DNA from: Alphaproteobacteria bacterium
GTDB lineage: Bacteria > Pseudomonadota > Alphaproteobacteria > RF32 > CAG-239
Assembly: GCA_020025875.1 (NCBI GenBank)
Contig: JAHHRI010000047.1
Location: 1 to 8,860, forward strand
DNA: 8,860 nucleotides
Direction of reading: 5' to 3'
In this document: in pieces, positions 1 through 6,547 of the stretch
Layout: the number at the start of each line of letters is the position of its first letter
How positions within the stretch are numbered: position 1 is the first letter of the stretch
Translations under genes and position numbers: made by a program
Notes under the pieces: model-generated
Told to the model about the DNA's origin: nothing
Database searches by the model: none
What the model saw: only the letters and a program-made list of their open reading frames with translations

Positions 1-22
1 CGAGCTTAACAGCTTAATCTAG

Positions 23-56
23 AAAAAAACCTCGGAATTATCCGAGGTTTTTTTTT
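23..56. terminator. Bidirectional intrinsic terminator, left copy
   Basis: A 7-bp stem, CCTCGGA (30-36) with TCCGAGG (41-47), closes an ATTA loop. Seven A's lie before it and nine T's after it, so it reads as an intrinsic terminator on both strands. It probably ends a plus-strand gene to the left of the window, because the second hairpin at 83-114 sits closer to the minus-strand isomerase. Stop codons occur in all three plus frames within bases 7-22, so the end of such a gene cannot be placed. Confidence 0.9.
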
Positions 57-82
57 ATGGAAACAGACAATCTGCAAGAGGT

Positions 83-114
83 AAAAAAAACCGCTTTTTA
101 AAAGCGGTTTTTTT
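83..114. terminator. Bidirectional intrinsic terminator, downstream of the parvulin gene
   Basis: The stem CCGCTTT (91-97) pairs with AAAGCGG (101-107) around a three-base loop. Eight A's lie on the left and seven T's on the right. On the minus strand the U-tract falls about 18 nt after the stop codon of the isomerase gene, which makes this its natural terminator. By symmetry it could also stop plus-strand transcription. Confidence 0.92.
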
Positions 115-131
115 AAGAAACGTCAACAGCC

Positions 132-977
132 TTATTGGGCAGCGGGCGCCGGAACGGCAGGCATATTGGGCATAACTTTGCCGTCCAGTTGATATTTTTC
201 AATCTTGGCTTTGGCAACAACCTCGTTTAAAACGCTCGGCAGCAGCTCTTGCGCTATTTTGGTTTTGATTTGCGGCGCGGCTTCTTCAAAAGAAATCGGT
301 TTGCTGTTGCGAATGTCGTCAACCACAATGACGTGGTAGCCAAAGTTGGTTTTGATCGGTTTTTGCGAATATTGACCTTTTTTCATTCTGAAAGCGGCAT
401 CCCCAAATTCCGGCACCATCATTTCTTTGGTGAAAAAGCCGAGATCAGGGTTCTTTTCTTTGGAATATTTTTTTGCCAGTTCGTTGAAGTCGTCACCCTT
501 TTTGATTTTGGTGATAATGTCGTTGGCTGTGGCTTCGCTGTCTACCAAAATGTGACGGGCTCTCATTTCTTTTTGCGGCTTAAATTCTTTTTTGTATTGG
601 TTGTAGACGTTTTTAACATCGTTGTCGGAAATTTTCTTTTCGACTTCCTGTTTCAGATAAATTTTTCCGATAAGGTCGCTTTTCATGGCTTGCAGCTGCT
701 GTTTATATTCGGCAGAAGATTCGATGCCGGCTTTTTTGGCTGCCTGTTGCAAGGCTTCGCCGTTGGCCCAGACGGTAACCGCCTGAGGATAAAATTGGTC
801 GAACGTCACCTGCGCTTTGATCATTGGGGCAGATTCATAAGTTTTTTTAATTTCGGCAACGGAGATCTTCTTGCCGTTAACAACGGCGGCAACTCCGTTT
901 TTGCCTTCGGCACGGACCGTCAGCGGATTTAAGATCAATGCTGACAGGACAGCGGCGGCTATGTATTGCGTTTTCAT
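132..977 (-). CDS. Periplasmic parvulin-type peptidyl-prolyl cis-trans isomerase (PpiC/PrsA/SurA-like)
   Basis: A 281-residue exported parvulin, which catalyses cis-trans isomerisation of X-Pro bonds and helps fold or chaperone secreted proteins. Residues 1-23 form a signal peptide: a Lys at position 3, a hydrophobic core and a V-R-A cleavage site. Residues 27-130 are a helical, charged SurA-N-like region. Residues 138-220 are the rotamase domain, with ARHILV (His142), FNELAKKYS (164-172), DLGFF (178-182), MVPEFGDAAF and TNFGYHVI (His215). The last 15 residues are Pro/Ala-rich. The usual GGDLG is NPDLG here. The start is fixed by GGAGGT (984-989 on the minus strand), 6 nt upstream. The gene is divergent from secA, a familiar alphaproteobacterial neighbourhood that fits a role in folding Sec substrates. 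Family and export are secure; the exact orthologue (SurA, PpiD-like or PrsA-like) is not. Confidence 0.93.
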   Translation of the reverse strand: MKTQYIAAAVLSALILNPLTVRAEGKNGVAAVVNGKKISVAEIKKTYESAPMIKAQVTFDQFYPQAVTVWANGEALQQAAKKAGIESSAEYKQQLQAMKSDLIGKIYLKQEVEKKISDNDVKNVYNQYKKEFKPQKEMRARHILVDSEATANDIITKIKKGDDFNELAKKYSKEKNPDLGFFTKEMMVPEFGDAAFRMKKGQYSQKPIKTNFGYHVIVVDDIRNSKPISFEEAAPQIKTKIAQELLPSVLNEVVAKAKIEKYQLDGKVMPNMPAVPAPAAQ

Positions 978-1010
978 GTCATTACCTCCAAAAAAATAAC
1001 ACTATGTTCA

Positions 1011-1039
1011 TTTATAATAACAAATGGGAAATATTCCAA
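1011..1039 (-). promoter_or_regulatory. Candidate sigma70-type promoter for the parvulin gene
   Basis: On the minus strand TTGGAA (1034-1039) and TATAAA (1011-1016) are separated by exactly 17 bp. The start site would fall near 1004, giving a leader of about 27 nt that holds the GGAGGT ribosome site. The surrounding A/T-rich DNA offers other pairings, for example TTGCTT with TATTAT at 18 bp, so the exact hexamers are uncertain. Confidence 0.45.
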
Positions 1040-1079
1040 GCAAAAATTTTAACAAAGTTTATAACTTCTTTTCAAGCTA

Positions 1080-1108
1080 TTGACTTTAGTTGATATAAAC
1101 ATTAAATG
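1080..1108 (+). promoter_or_regulatory. Candidate promoter for secA
   Basis: TTGACT (1080-1085) is a good -35 hexamer. At 16-17 bp spacing the -10 choices are TTAAAT or TAAATG, both poor matches, so this is only a best guess in A/T-rich DNA. The start would be near 1115, giving a leader of about 30 nt. The leader is too short for a SecM-like arrest peptide, and no ORF that could encode one is seen. Confidence 0.35.
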
Positions 1109-1144
1109 TAAGATTAACTTAAATATTATCAAGGTGGAAAATTT

Positions 1145-3877
1145 ATGATAGGCAAAATTGCAAAGGTGTTCTTTGGCAGCGCCAATGATCGTTTTATCAA
1201 AAAACAGTATAAAACAATAAATAAAATTAATGCGTTGGAACCTCAAATTGTTAAACTCAGCGATGATGAGCTGAAGGCCAAAACCGCAGAGTTTAGGAAA
1301 CGCCTGACAGAAAACGAAAGCCTTGACGACTTGTTGCCCGAAGCTTTTGCCGTGGTGCGCGAAGCGGCTAAAAGAACGCTCGGACAGCGCCACTACGATG
1401 TGCAGCTTATCGGCGGTATCGTTTTGCACAAAGGCATGATTGCCGAAATGAAAACCGGCGAAGGTAAAACCTTGGTGGCCACGCTTGCCGCCTATCTGAA
1501 TGCTCTGGACGGAAAAGGCGTGCATATTGTGACGGTGAATGACTATCTGGCTAAGCGCGATGCCGAGTGGATGGGGCAGATATATCGTTTCTTGGGGTTG
1601 ACGGTTGACTATATCGTTCATGGCAAAAATGATGAAGAACGCCGCGCCGCTTATGCCTGCGACATTATTTACGGAACCAACAACGAGTTGGGTTTTGATT
1701 ATCTGCGCGACAATATGAAGTTTGCACTTTCCGAAATGGTGCAGAGACCTTTTAATTTTGCAATTGTCGATGAAGTGGATTCTATTTTGATTGACGAGGC
1801 GCGTACCCCGCTGATTATTTCCGGAGCTGCCGAGGATTCTTCGGAAAAATATGTGGCGGTTAACAGCATTATCCCCAAGCTGTCCGATGCCGACTATGAA
1901 AAGGACGAAAAAGCCAAAAGCGTCACCCTGACCGAAACCGGTATGGAACACGTCGAAATGCTGCTCAAAGAGATTGGGCAGATTAAGGAAGGCGGACTTT
2001 ACGACATGGCCAATGTGGCATTGGTGCAGCATGTGAACAATGCCTTAAAGGCACACAAAATGCAGATCCGTGATGTCGACTATATCGTGAAAGACGGCAA
2101 GGTGGTTATTATTGACGAATTTACCGGTCGCATGATGGAGGGACGCCGCTACTCGGACGGCTTGCATCAGGCGATTGAAGCCAAAGAACACGTGGCCATT
2201 CAGTCAGAAAATCAGACATTGGCTTCCATCACTTTCCAAAATTATTTCCGCCTTTATCCCAAGCTGTCGGGCATGACCGGTACGGCGATGACGGAAGAAG
2301 CCGAATTTGGCGACATCTATAGCCTTTCTTGTATCGAAATTCCCACCAACCGCGCCGTCTTGCGTGTGGACCATCACGACGAAATCTATCGTACGGCAAA
2401 GGAAAAATATGATGCCATTATCAAAACCATTTTGGAATGTCATGCCAAAGGGCAGCCGGTTTTGGTCGGTACGACGTCGATCGAAAAGTCGGAGTTGGTG
2501 GCGGATATGCTCAAAGCTCGGAGCGATGTGAAGTTTGAGGTGCTAAACGCGCGCCATCACGAACGTGAGGCTGCCATTGTTGCACAGGCGGGTGTTTCGG
2601 GCGCCATTACCATTGCCACCAATATGGCAGGGCGAGGTACCGACATTCAGCTCGGCGGAAATCCGGATATGCACTTGAAAGCACGGCTTAAAGGTGACGA
2701 AACGCCCGAACAGATTGAGCAGATGAAAGAAAATATCAAGCTTGAGTGTGAAGCCGATAAGGAAAAAGTGATTGCTTCGGGCGGGCTTTATATTCTCGGT
2801 ACCGAAAGACACGAGAGCCGCCGCATTGATAACCAGCTGCGCGGGCGTGCCGGCCGTCAGGGCGATCCGGGAACGTCTAAGTTTTTCTTGTCCATGGAAG
2901 ATGATTTGATGCGTATTTTCGGCTCGGAAAGAATGTCGTCAATGCTGCAAAAATTGGGGTTGCCCGAAGGCGAGCCGCTGGTGCATCCGTGGATTAGCAA
3001 AGCACTTGAAAAAGCACAGCAAAAAGTGGAAGAACGCAATTTTGACATTCGTAAAAATCTGCTGAAATATGACAACGTGATGAACGACCAGCGCAAAGTG
3101 ATTTATGATCAGCGCAAAGAGTTGATGAAAACATCTGATGTTTCGGAAACCGTGGCGGAAATGCGGGACGAATATCTAAGCGATGTGTTGGCCCCTTATT
3201 TTCAGCAGAGTCTGACGCCCAAAGAATGGGCATTGGACGAATTGCGGCAGGAAATTCGTCGGGTGACCGGTTTTGTGCTGCCGGTTGACCAATGGGCGGA
3301 AGAACCGGAAATGGACGTTGAAACCATGTGCGGCAAAATTATCGAAGTGATTGAACAAAATATTGTCGAGAAAAATCGCGACGTGCCGGAAGAATTGGTG
3401 CGTTTGGTGGAAAAGAATATTTTGTTGCAGGTGATGGATCAGCTGTGGAAAGAGCATATTGCAACGCTGGACTATATGCGTCACACAATCGTTTTGCGCG
3501 CCTACGGGCAGAAAGATCCGTTAAACGAATATAAAAAAGAAGCTTTTAATATGTTTTCCGATATGTTGGATTTGCTGAGGGAAAAAGTAACTTTCCTGAC
3601 CTGCCATGCGCAGATTCAAAACAGCAGCGAAGAAGAATTGCGACTGCGTGAAAGCAACACCCGTATGCGGGCCGTTCACGAACGTCCGGAAAGCTTGGTC
3701 GGCGGAAGTGTCGGCGAACGGGCGGAAGAAAAGGAAAAATCGGTTCCTTTCCAATACGCCAAAACGACAATTGACCCGAACGATCCGAAAACATGGGGTA
3801 AAGTTGCCCGCAACGATCTTTGTCCTTGCGGCAGCGGTAAAAAATATAAGCACTGCCATGGGCAGATTTTGAACTGA
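1145..3877 (+). CDS. secA: Preprotein translocase ATPase SecA
   Basis: A full-length SecA of 910 residues, the ATP-driven motor that pushes unfolded preproteins through SecYEG at the inner membrane. NBD1 holds the Walker A motif TGEGKT (104-109, Lys108) and the Walker B/DEAD-like VDEVDS (208-213), followed by IDEARTPL. The preprotein cross-linking domain lies at about 225-370. NBD2 carries NMAGRGTDIQLGG (493-505) and the arginine-finger motif RGRAGRQGDPG (567-577). The helical scaffold and two-helix-finger region includes DQLWKEH and LRAYGQKDPLNEYKKEAF (about 765-801). The acidic linker ends in the zinc/SecB-binding motif CPCGSGKKYKHCHG (893-906; Cys893, Cys895, Cys904, His905). The length fits alphaproteobacterial SecA, and no key residue is missing. 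The start is supported by AAGGTGG (1131-1137), 7 nt upstream, and by the usual N-terminus. It is transcribed alone, between a divergent promoter region and a strong terminator. Confidence 0.99.
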   Translation: MIGKIAKVFFGSANDRFIKKQYKTINKINALEPQIVKLSDDELKAKTAEFRKRLTENESLDDLLPEAFAVVREAAKRTLGQRHYDVQLIGGIVLHKGMIAEMKTGEGKTLVATLAAYLNALDGKGVHIVTVNDYLAKRDAEWMGQIYRFLGLTVDYIVHGKNDEERRAAYACDIIYGTNNELGFDYLRDNMKFALSEMVQRPFNFAIVDEVDSILIDEARTPLIISGAAEDSSEKYVAVNSIIPKLSDADYEKDEKAKSVTLTETGMEHVEMLLKEIGQIKEGGLYDMANVALVQHVNNALKAHKMQIRDVDYIVKDGKVVIIDEFTGRMMEGRRYSDGLHQAIEAKEHVAIQSENQTLASITFQNYFRLYPKLSGMTGTAMTEEAEFGDIYSLSCIEIPTNRAVLRVDHHDEIYRTAKEKYDAIIKTILECHAKGQPVLVGTTSIEKSELVADMLKARSDVKFEVLNARHHEREAAIVAQAGVSGAITIATNMAGRGTDIQLGGNPDMHLKARLKGDETPEQIEQMKENIKLECEADKEKVIASGGLYILGTERHESRRIDNQLRGRAGRQGDPGTSKFFLSMEDDLMRIFGSERMSSMLQKLGLPEGEPLVHPWISKALEKAQQKVEERNFDIRKNLLKYDNVMNDQRKVIYDQRKELMKTSDVSETVAEMRDEYLSDVLAPYFQQSLTPKEWALDELRQEIRRVTGFVLPVDQWAEEPEMDVETMCGKIIEVIEQNIVEKNRDVPEELVRLVEKNILLQVMDQLWKEHIATLDYMRHTIVLRAYGQKDPLNEYKKEAFNMFSDMLDLLREKVTFLTCHAQIQNSSEEELRLRESNTRMRAVHERPESLVGGSVGERAEEKEKSVPFQYAKTTIDPNDPKTWGKVARNDLCPCGSGKKYKHCHGQILN

Positions 3878-3935
3878 CAAAGACACCCCCGACCACAATG
3901 AACTGTCCCCCCGAAAGTGGAGGAAAAAAGGAAAT

Positions 3936-3969
3936 CCCCTTTGAAAAAAAATCAAAGGGGCTTTTTTTT
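3936..3969 (+). terminator. Intrinsic terminator of secA
   Basis: A perfect 9-bp stem, CCCCTTTGA (3936-3944) with TCAAAGGGG (3952-3960), closes a loop of seven A's. One C and eight T's follow. It lies about 60 nt after the secA stop and separates secA from the ffh promoter, so the two genes are separate transcription units. Confidence 0.95.
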
Positions 3970-3984
3970 ATGCGTTTTGTCGCG

Positions 3985-3996
3985 GTTGACGTCAAC
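3985..3996. promoter_or_regulatory. 12-bp perfect palindrome upstream of the ffh promoter (possible operator)
   Basis: GTTGACGTCAAC is a perfect palindrome centred about 18 bp upstream of the ffh -35 box. Its place between the secA terminator and the promoter, outside any CDS, suits an activator or repressor site. Only one copy is seen and no regulator is known, so this is positional inference. Confidence 0.3.
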
Positions 3997-4008
3997 GCTC
4001 TTTTTTTC

Positions 4009-4036
4009 TTGACTATTGCTTTTTATCGGCTATATT
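4009..4036 (+). promoter_or_regulatory. Sigma70-type promoter of the ffh-rpsP-rimM-trmD-rplS operon
   Basis: TTGACT (4009-4014) and TATATT (4031-4036) are separated by 16 bp; each matches the consensus at five of six positions. The transcript should begin near 4043, giving an ffh leader of about 109 nt. It is the only convincing promoter seen between secA and the end of rplS, and the five genes downstream are tightly packed, so it is likely to drive the whole operon. Confidence 0.75.
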
Positions 4037-4042
4037 CAAGCA

Positions 4043-4151
4043 AAAGTTCAATGATTTTTCATTGTGTATGAGATATTAACCACACTCCGAGGAGTGCCGC
4101 CAGTCAGCGAGGGTTCGCACACTGGCGTGCAATAGTTTATAGGTATGTGAT
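4043..4151 (+). ncRNA. Structured 5' leader of ffh (candidate cis-regulatory RNA)
   Basis: Three hairpins fill most of this untranslated leader. H1 pairs CAATGA (4049-4054) with TCATTG (4059-4064) around TTTT. H2 pairs CACTC (4083-4087) with GAGTG (4092-4096) around CGAG. H3 pairs CGCCAGT (4098-4104) with ACTGGCG (4121-4127), and can extend past a bulged T4128 to TGC (4095-4097) with GCA (4129-4131). Inside H3 a symmetric CA/AC internal loop leads to GCGA (4107-4110) with TCGC (4115-4118) around GGGT. The extension of H3 uses bases 4095-4096, which also close H2, so the two can exclude each other. The ffh ribosome site AGGT (4141-4144) begins 10 nt beyond H3. I recognise no known family, and there is no U-tract after H3. 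Regulation of translation, possibly by Ffh, is inference. Confidence 0.45.
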
Positions 4152-5531
4152 ATGTTTGAAAATCTGGCTGACAAATTGGGCGGCGTTTTTGCCAAGATCA
4201 CCTCGCGCGGGGTGCTCAATGACAAAGATGTCGATGCGGCCATGCGCGAGATACGGGTGGCTTTGCTTGAAGCCGACGTGGCGTTGCCTGTGGTTAAGGA
4301 CTTTGTCGCACAGGTTAAAGAAGAAGCGCGCGGCGAAAAGTTGTTGCGCTCTATTCAGCCGGGGCAGTTGGTGGTTAAGATCGTTCATGACGAACTGGTT
4401 AAGTTGTTGGGCGCAAACGATGCCGAGCTTAATTTGAACGTGACACCGCCGGCGGTGATTCTTATGGCCGGCTTGCAGGGATCGGGCAAGACGACCAGCT
4501 CTGCCAAACTGGCAAAAGCGTTGGGCAAAAAACGCAAAGTGTTGTTGGCTTCGCTGGACGTTTATCGTCCGGCTGCGCAAGAGCAGTTGGCGCAGTTGGC
4601 ACGGCAGATCGGCGGACATTCGCTGCCCATCGTTAACGGCGAAAAGCCTTTGGCAATTACCGAGAGAGCGTTGGTTGCAGCCAAAAAAGGCGGTTTTGAC
4701 GTGTTGATTCTCGACTCGGCGGGACGCCTGCATATTGATGACGCGCTGATGGAAGAATTGCAGGCGGTTAAGACATTGGCTTCGCCGGTGGAAACGTTGT
4801 TGGTGGCAGACGCAATGATGGGGCAAGACGCGTGCAATGTGGCCAAAGAGTTTAATGAAAAACTGGGCGTTACCGGTATTGTGCTGACAAGAATCGACGG
4901 TTCGTCAAGAGCCGGCGCGGCTTTGTCCATGCGGATGATTGCCAATGTGCCGATCAAATATCTGGGTACCGGCGAAAAAGCTGACGAAATTGAAGAATTT
5001 CATGCTGATCGAATTGCCGGAAGAATCCTCGGACAAGGTGATGTGGTTTCGCTGGTTGAACGTGCCATTGAGAAGGTGGATCGGGAAGAAGCCGACAAGA
5101 TGGCGTCCAGAATGATGAAAGGAAAGTTTGATCTGGAGGATTTGTTGTCGCAGTTGCGCCAGATTCAAAAGTTGGGCAGCTTGGGGGGAATTATGGGAAT
5201 GATTCCGGGGTTGTCGAAATTTAAAAATCAGATGGCAGATGCCGGTATCGGTGATGCGCTGATTAAAAAACAGGAGGCGATTATTCTCTCTATGACCAAA
5301 GCAGAGAGAAAAAATCCCGATCTCATCAAAGCATCGCGCAAGAGAAGAATTGCCGCGGGCTCGGGTGTGGAAGTTCATGATGTCAACAAGCTTTTAAAAC
5401 AGTATGAGCAAATGGCGTCCATGATGAAAAAAATGGGTAAGGGCGGCGGTTTCGGCGGTCTTGCTTCTATGATGAAAAACGCTCCTTTCGGAAAATTTCC
5501 GGGGGGAATGGGCAATAAGTTTCCGTTTTAG
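4152..5531 (+). CDS. ffh: Signal recognition particle GTPase Ffh (SRP54)
   Basis: A 459-residue Ffh, the protein of the signal recognition particle. It binds 4.5S RNA and signal sequences at the ribosome and delivers nascent membrane proteins to FtsY. The N domain (about 1-90) has the typical RGVLNDKDVDAAMREIR and ALLEADVALPVV. The G domain holds G1 GLQGSGKTT (107-115), G2 DVYRPAA (136-142), G3 DSAGR (188-192, where DTAGR is usual), G4 TRIDG (246-250, where TKxDG is common) and GTGEK (272-276). The M domain (about 325-430) carries the methionine-rich groove, with GIMGMIPGL, the RNA-binding GSGVEVHDVNKLLKQYEQM region, and a Gly/Met-rich tail. After G4 the sequence reads SSRAGAALSM, where most Ffh have RGGAALS. 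The start at 4152 gives the standard MFENL N-terminus, with a modest AGGT site 7 nt upstream. It is the first gene of the operon. Confidence 0.98.
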   Translation: MFENLADKLGGVFAKITSRGVLNDKDVDAAMREIRVALLEADVALPVVKDFVAQVKEEARGEKLLRSIQPGQLVVKIVHDELVKLLGANDAELNLNVTPPAVILMAGLQGSGKTTSSAKLAKALGKKRKVLLASLDVYRPAAQEQLAQLARQIGGHSLPIVNGEKPLAITERALVAAKKGGFDVLILDSAGRLHIDDALMEELQAVKTLASPVETLLVADAMMGQDACNVAKEFNEKLGVTGIVLTRIDGSSRAGAALSMRMIANVPIKYLGTGEKADEIEEFHADRIAGRILGQGDVVSLVERAIEKVDREEADKMASRMMKGKFDLEDLLSQLRQIQKLGSLGGIMGMIPGLSKFKNQMADAGIGDALIKKQEAIILSMTKAERKNPDLIKASRKRRIAAGSGVEVHDVNKLLKQYEQMASMMKKMGKGGGFGGLASMMKNAPFGKFPGGMGNKFPF

Positions 5532-5587
5532 GCCATAAGGCGGAAATTGTTTTAATTAAAAAACTTGATTAGAAAGGAAAATAAAAA

Positions 5588-5968
5588 ATGGCAGTTCGTA
5601 TCAGATTATCTCGCGGTGGTTCTAAGAAACGTCCGTTCTATCGTATTGTAGCGGCCGACCAAAGAGCTCCCCGTGACGGTAGATTTATCGAAAAACTGGG
5701 CACTTACAATCCGTTGTTGCCGCAGGAACATGAACAAAGATTGGTTATCAACGAAGAAAGAATTAAATATTGGCTCGGTGTCGGTGCGCAGCCGACAGAA
5801 AGACTGGAAAAGCTGTTTTCCAACCTTGGTTTGGTCAAGGCTCCGGTTGTGCGTGAACAGCCGAAAAAATCGGCTCCGAAAGCCAAAGCTCAGGAAAGAA
5901 TGAAAGAAAAAGAAGCTGCCGCTGCCGCCAACGCCGAAGCTGCCGCATCTGCCGCATCTGCCGAATAG
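5588..5968 (+). CDS. rpsP: 30S ribosomal protein S16
   Basis: S16 binds the 5' and central domains of 16S rRNA and is needed for 30S assembly. Residues 1-85 are the conserved protein: MAVRIRLSRGG, KKRPFYRIVAAD (13-24), RDGRFIEKLGTYNP (29-42), ERIKYWLGVGAQPT (57-70) and the closing LEKLFSNLGL. At 126 residues it is about 40 longer than the E. coli protein. The extra C-terminus is Lys-rich and then almost pure Ala/Glu/Ser, a tail common in alphaproteobacterial S16. The tail DNA contains a 9-bp tandem duplication at 5942-5959. The start is supported by AAAGGA (5573-5578), 9 nt upstream. It follows ffh after 56 bp that contain a TTTTAATTAAAA palindrome (5550-5561) but no clear promoter or terminator, so co-transcription with ffh is expected. 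Confidence 0.98.
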   Translation: MAVRIRLSRGGSKKRPFYRIVAADQRAPRDGRFIEKLGTYNPLLPQEHEQRLVINEERIKYWLGVGAQPTERLEKLFSNLGLVKAPVVREQPKKSAPKAKAQERMKEKEAAAAANAEAAASAASAE

Positions 5969-6004
5969 TCTTTTTTTCAACAGTGTTTTTAAGGAAAAAC
6001 TTTT

Positions 6005-6547
6005 ATGGATAACGGGCATAAAATTTGTCTGGGCGCCATTGTCGGGGTTCACGGGATAAAAGGAGAGGTTAAGGTCAAATCTTTTGCCGAATCCGAACGT
6101 AATCTGGAACGATACGGCGTGCTTAAAGACCAGTATGGACGCTCGTGGAAAGTAAAAGTTTCCGGACATTCTAAGGAACTGCTTCGGGTGAAGATTGCAG
6201 GGATTGATGACCGTAATGCCGCCAAAGAATTGATTGGCTGCCGCTTATATGCCGATCGGGGGGCTTTGCCCGAGCTGACGTCGGAAGACGCGTTCTACCA
6301 AGCCGATCTGATCGGGCTGGAAGCGCGTTTGGCAGATGGCGGAACAGCCGGTAAGGTCGTCGGAATTTACGACTTTGGCGCCGGCGATATTTTGGAAATT
6401 GAACTTGCCGGCAGCGGTGAGTTGGAAATGATCCCGTTTACCCGCCAGTATGTTCCGGAAGTCAATATTAAAGATGGTTATATTATTGTCAGTTCGGTTT
6501 CCATGACGTTTGATGAGGAAGACGGGGACAATGGCGCTAAAGCTTAA
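6005..6547 (+). CDS. rimM: Ribosome maturation factor RimM
   Basis: A 180-residue RimM, a 30S assembly factor that binds S19 and helps mature the head of the 30S subunit. The N-terminal RimM barrel (about 7-92) opens with LGAIVGVHGIKGEVKVKSF (9-27) and includes RNAAKELIGCRLYADR. The C-terminal PRC barrel (about 95-170) has the signature FYQADLIGLEA (97-107), GAGDILEIEL (126-135) and IPFTRQYVPEV (143-153). An acidic tail ends the protein. The start is fixed by AAGGA (5991-5995), 9 nt upstream. It lies 36 bp after rpsP and its last 17 bp overlap trmD, so the two are probably translationally coupled. The length is normal for the family and nothing is missing. Confidence 0.97.
   Translation: MDNGHKICLGAIVGVHGIKGEVKVKSFAESERNLERYGVLKDQYGRSWKVKVSGHSKELLRVKIAGIDDRNAAKELIGCRLYADRGALPELTSEDAFYQADLIGLEARLADGGTAGKVVGIYDFGAGDILEIELAGSGELEMIPFTRQYVPEVNIKDGYIIVSSVSMTFDEEDGDNGAKA

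Noticed and set aside
249..932. 227-codon open frame on the plus strand
   Set aside because: It lies antisense to the well-supported parvulin gene. Its Phe/Val-rich composition is the shadow of Lys/Glu/Asp codons, and it has no family resemblance.
1049..2032. 327-codon open frame on the minus strand
   Set aside because: It is antisense to secA, His/Phe/Gln-rich as expected for a shadow frame, with no recognisable domain.
4085..4130. Resemblance of CCGAGGAGTGCCGC in the ffh leader to the start of an SAH riboswitch
   Set aside because: The required downstream partner for the first stem (CTCGG) and the pseudoknot strand are absent, and SAH riboswitches precede SAH-recycling genes, not ffh.
4043..4151. 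SRP (4.5S) RNA gene next to ffh
   Set aside because: The conserved domain IV core with its GGAA-type loop and AGCAGCC side is not present. The segment runs straight into the ffh ribosome site without a terminator.
5969..5977. T-run after rpsP as a terminator
   Set aside because: No stable hairpin precedes it, and rimM follows at once with its own ribosome site.
6510..6530. Extended TrmD start at TTG 6510
   Set aside because: It would add seven residues (MMRKTGT) not seen in the family. ATG 6531 gives the standard N-terminus.
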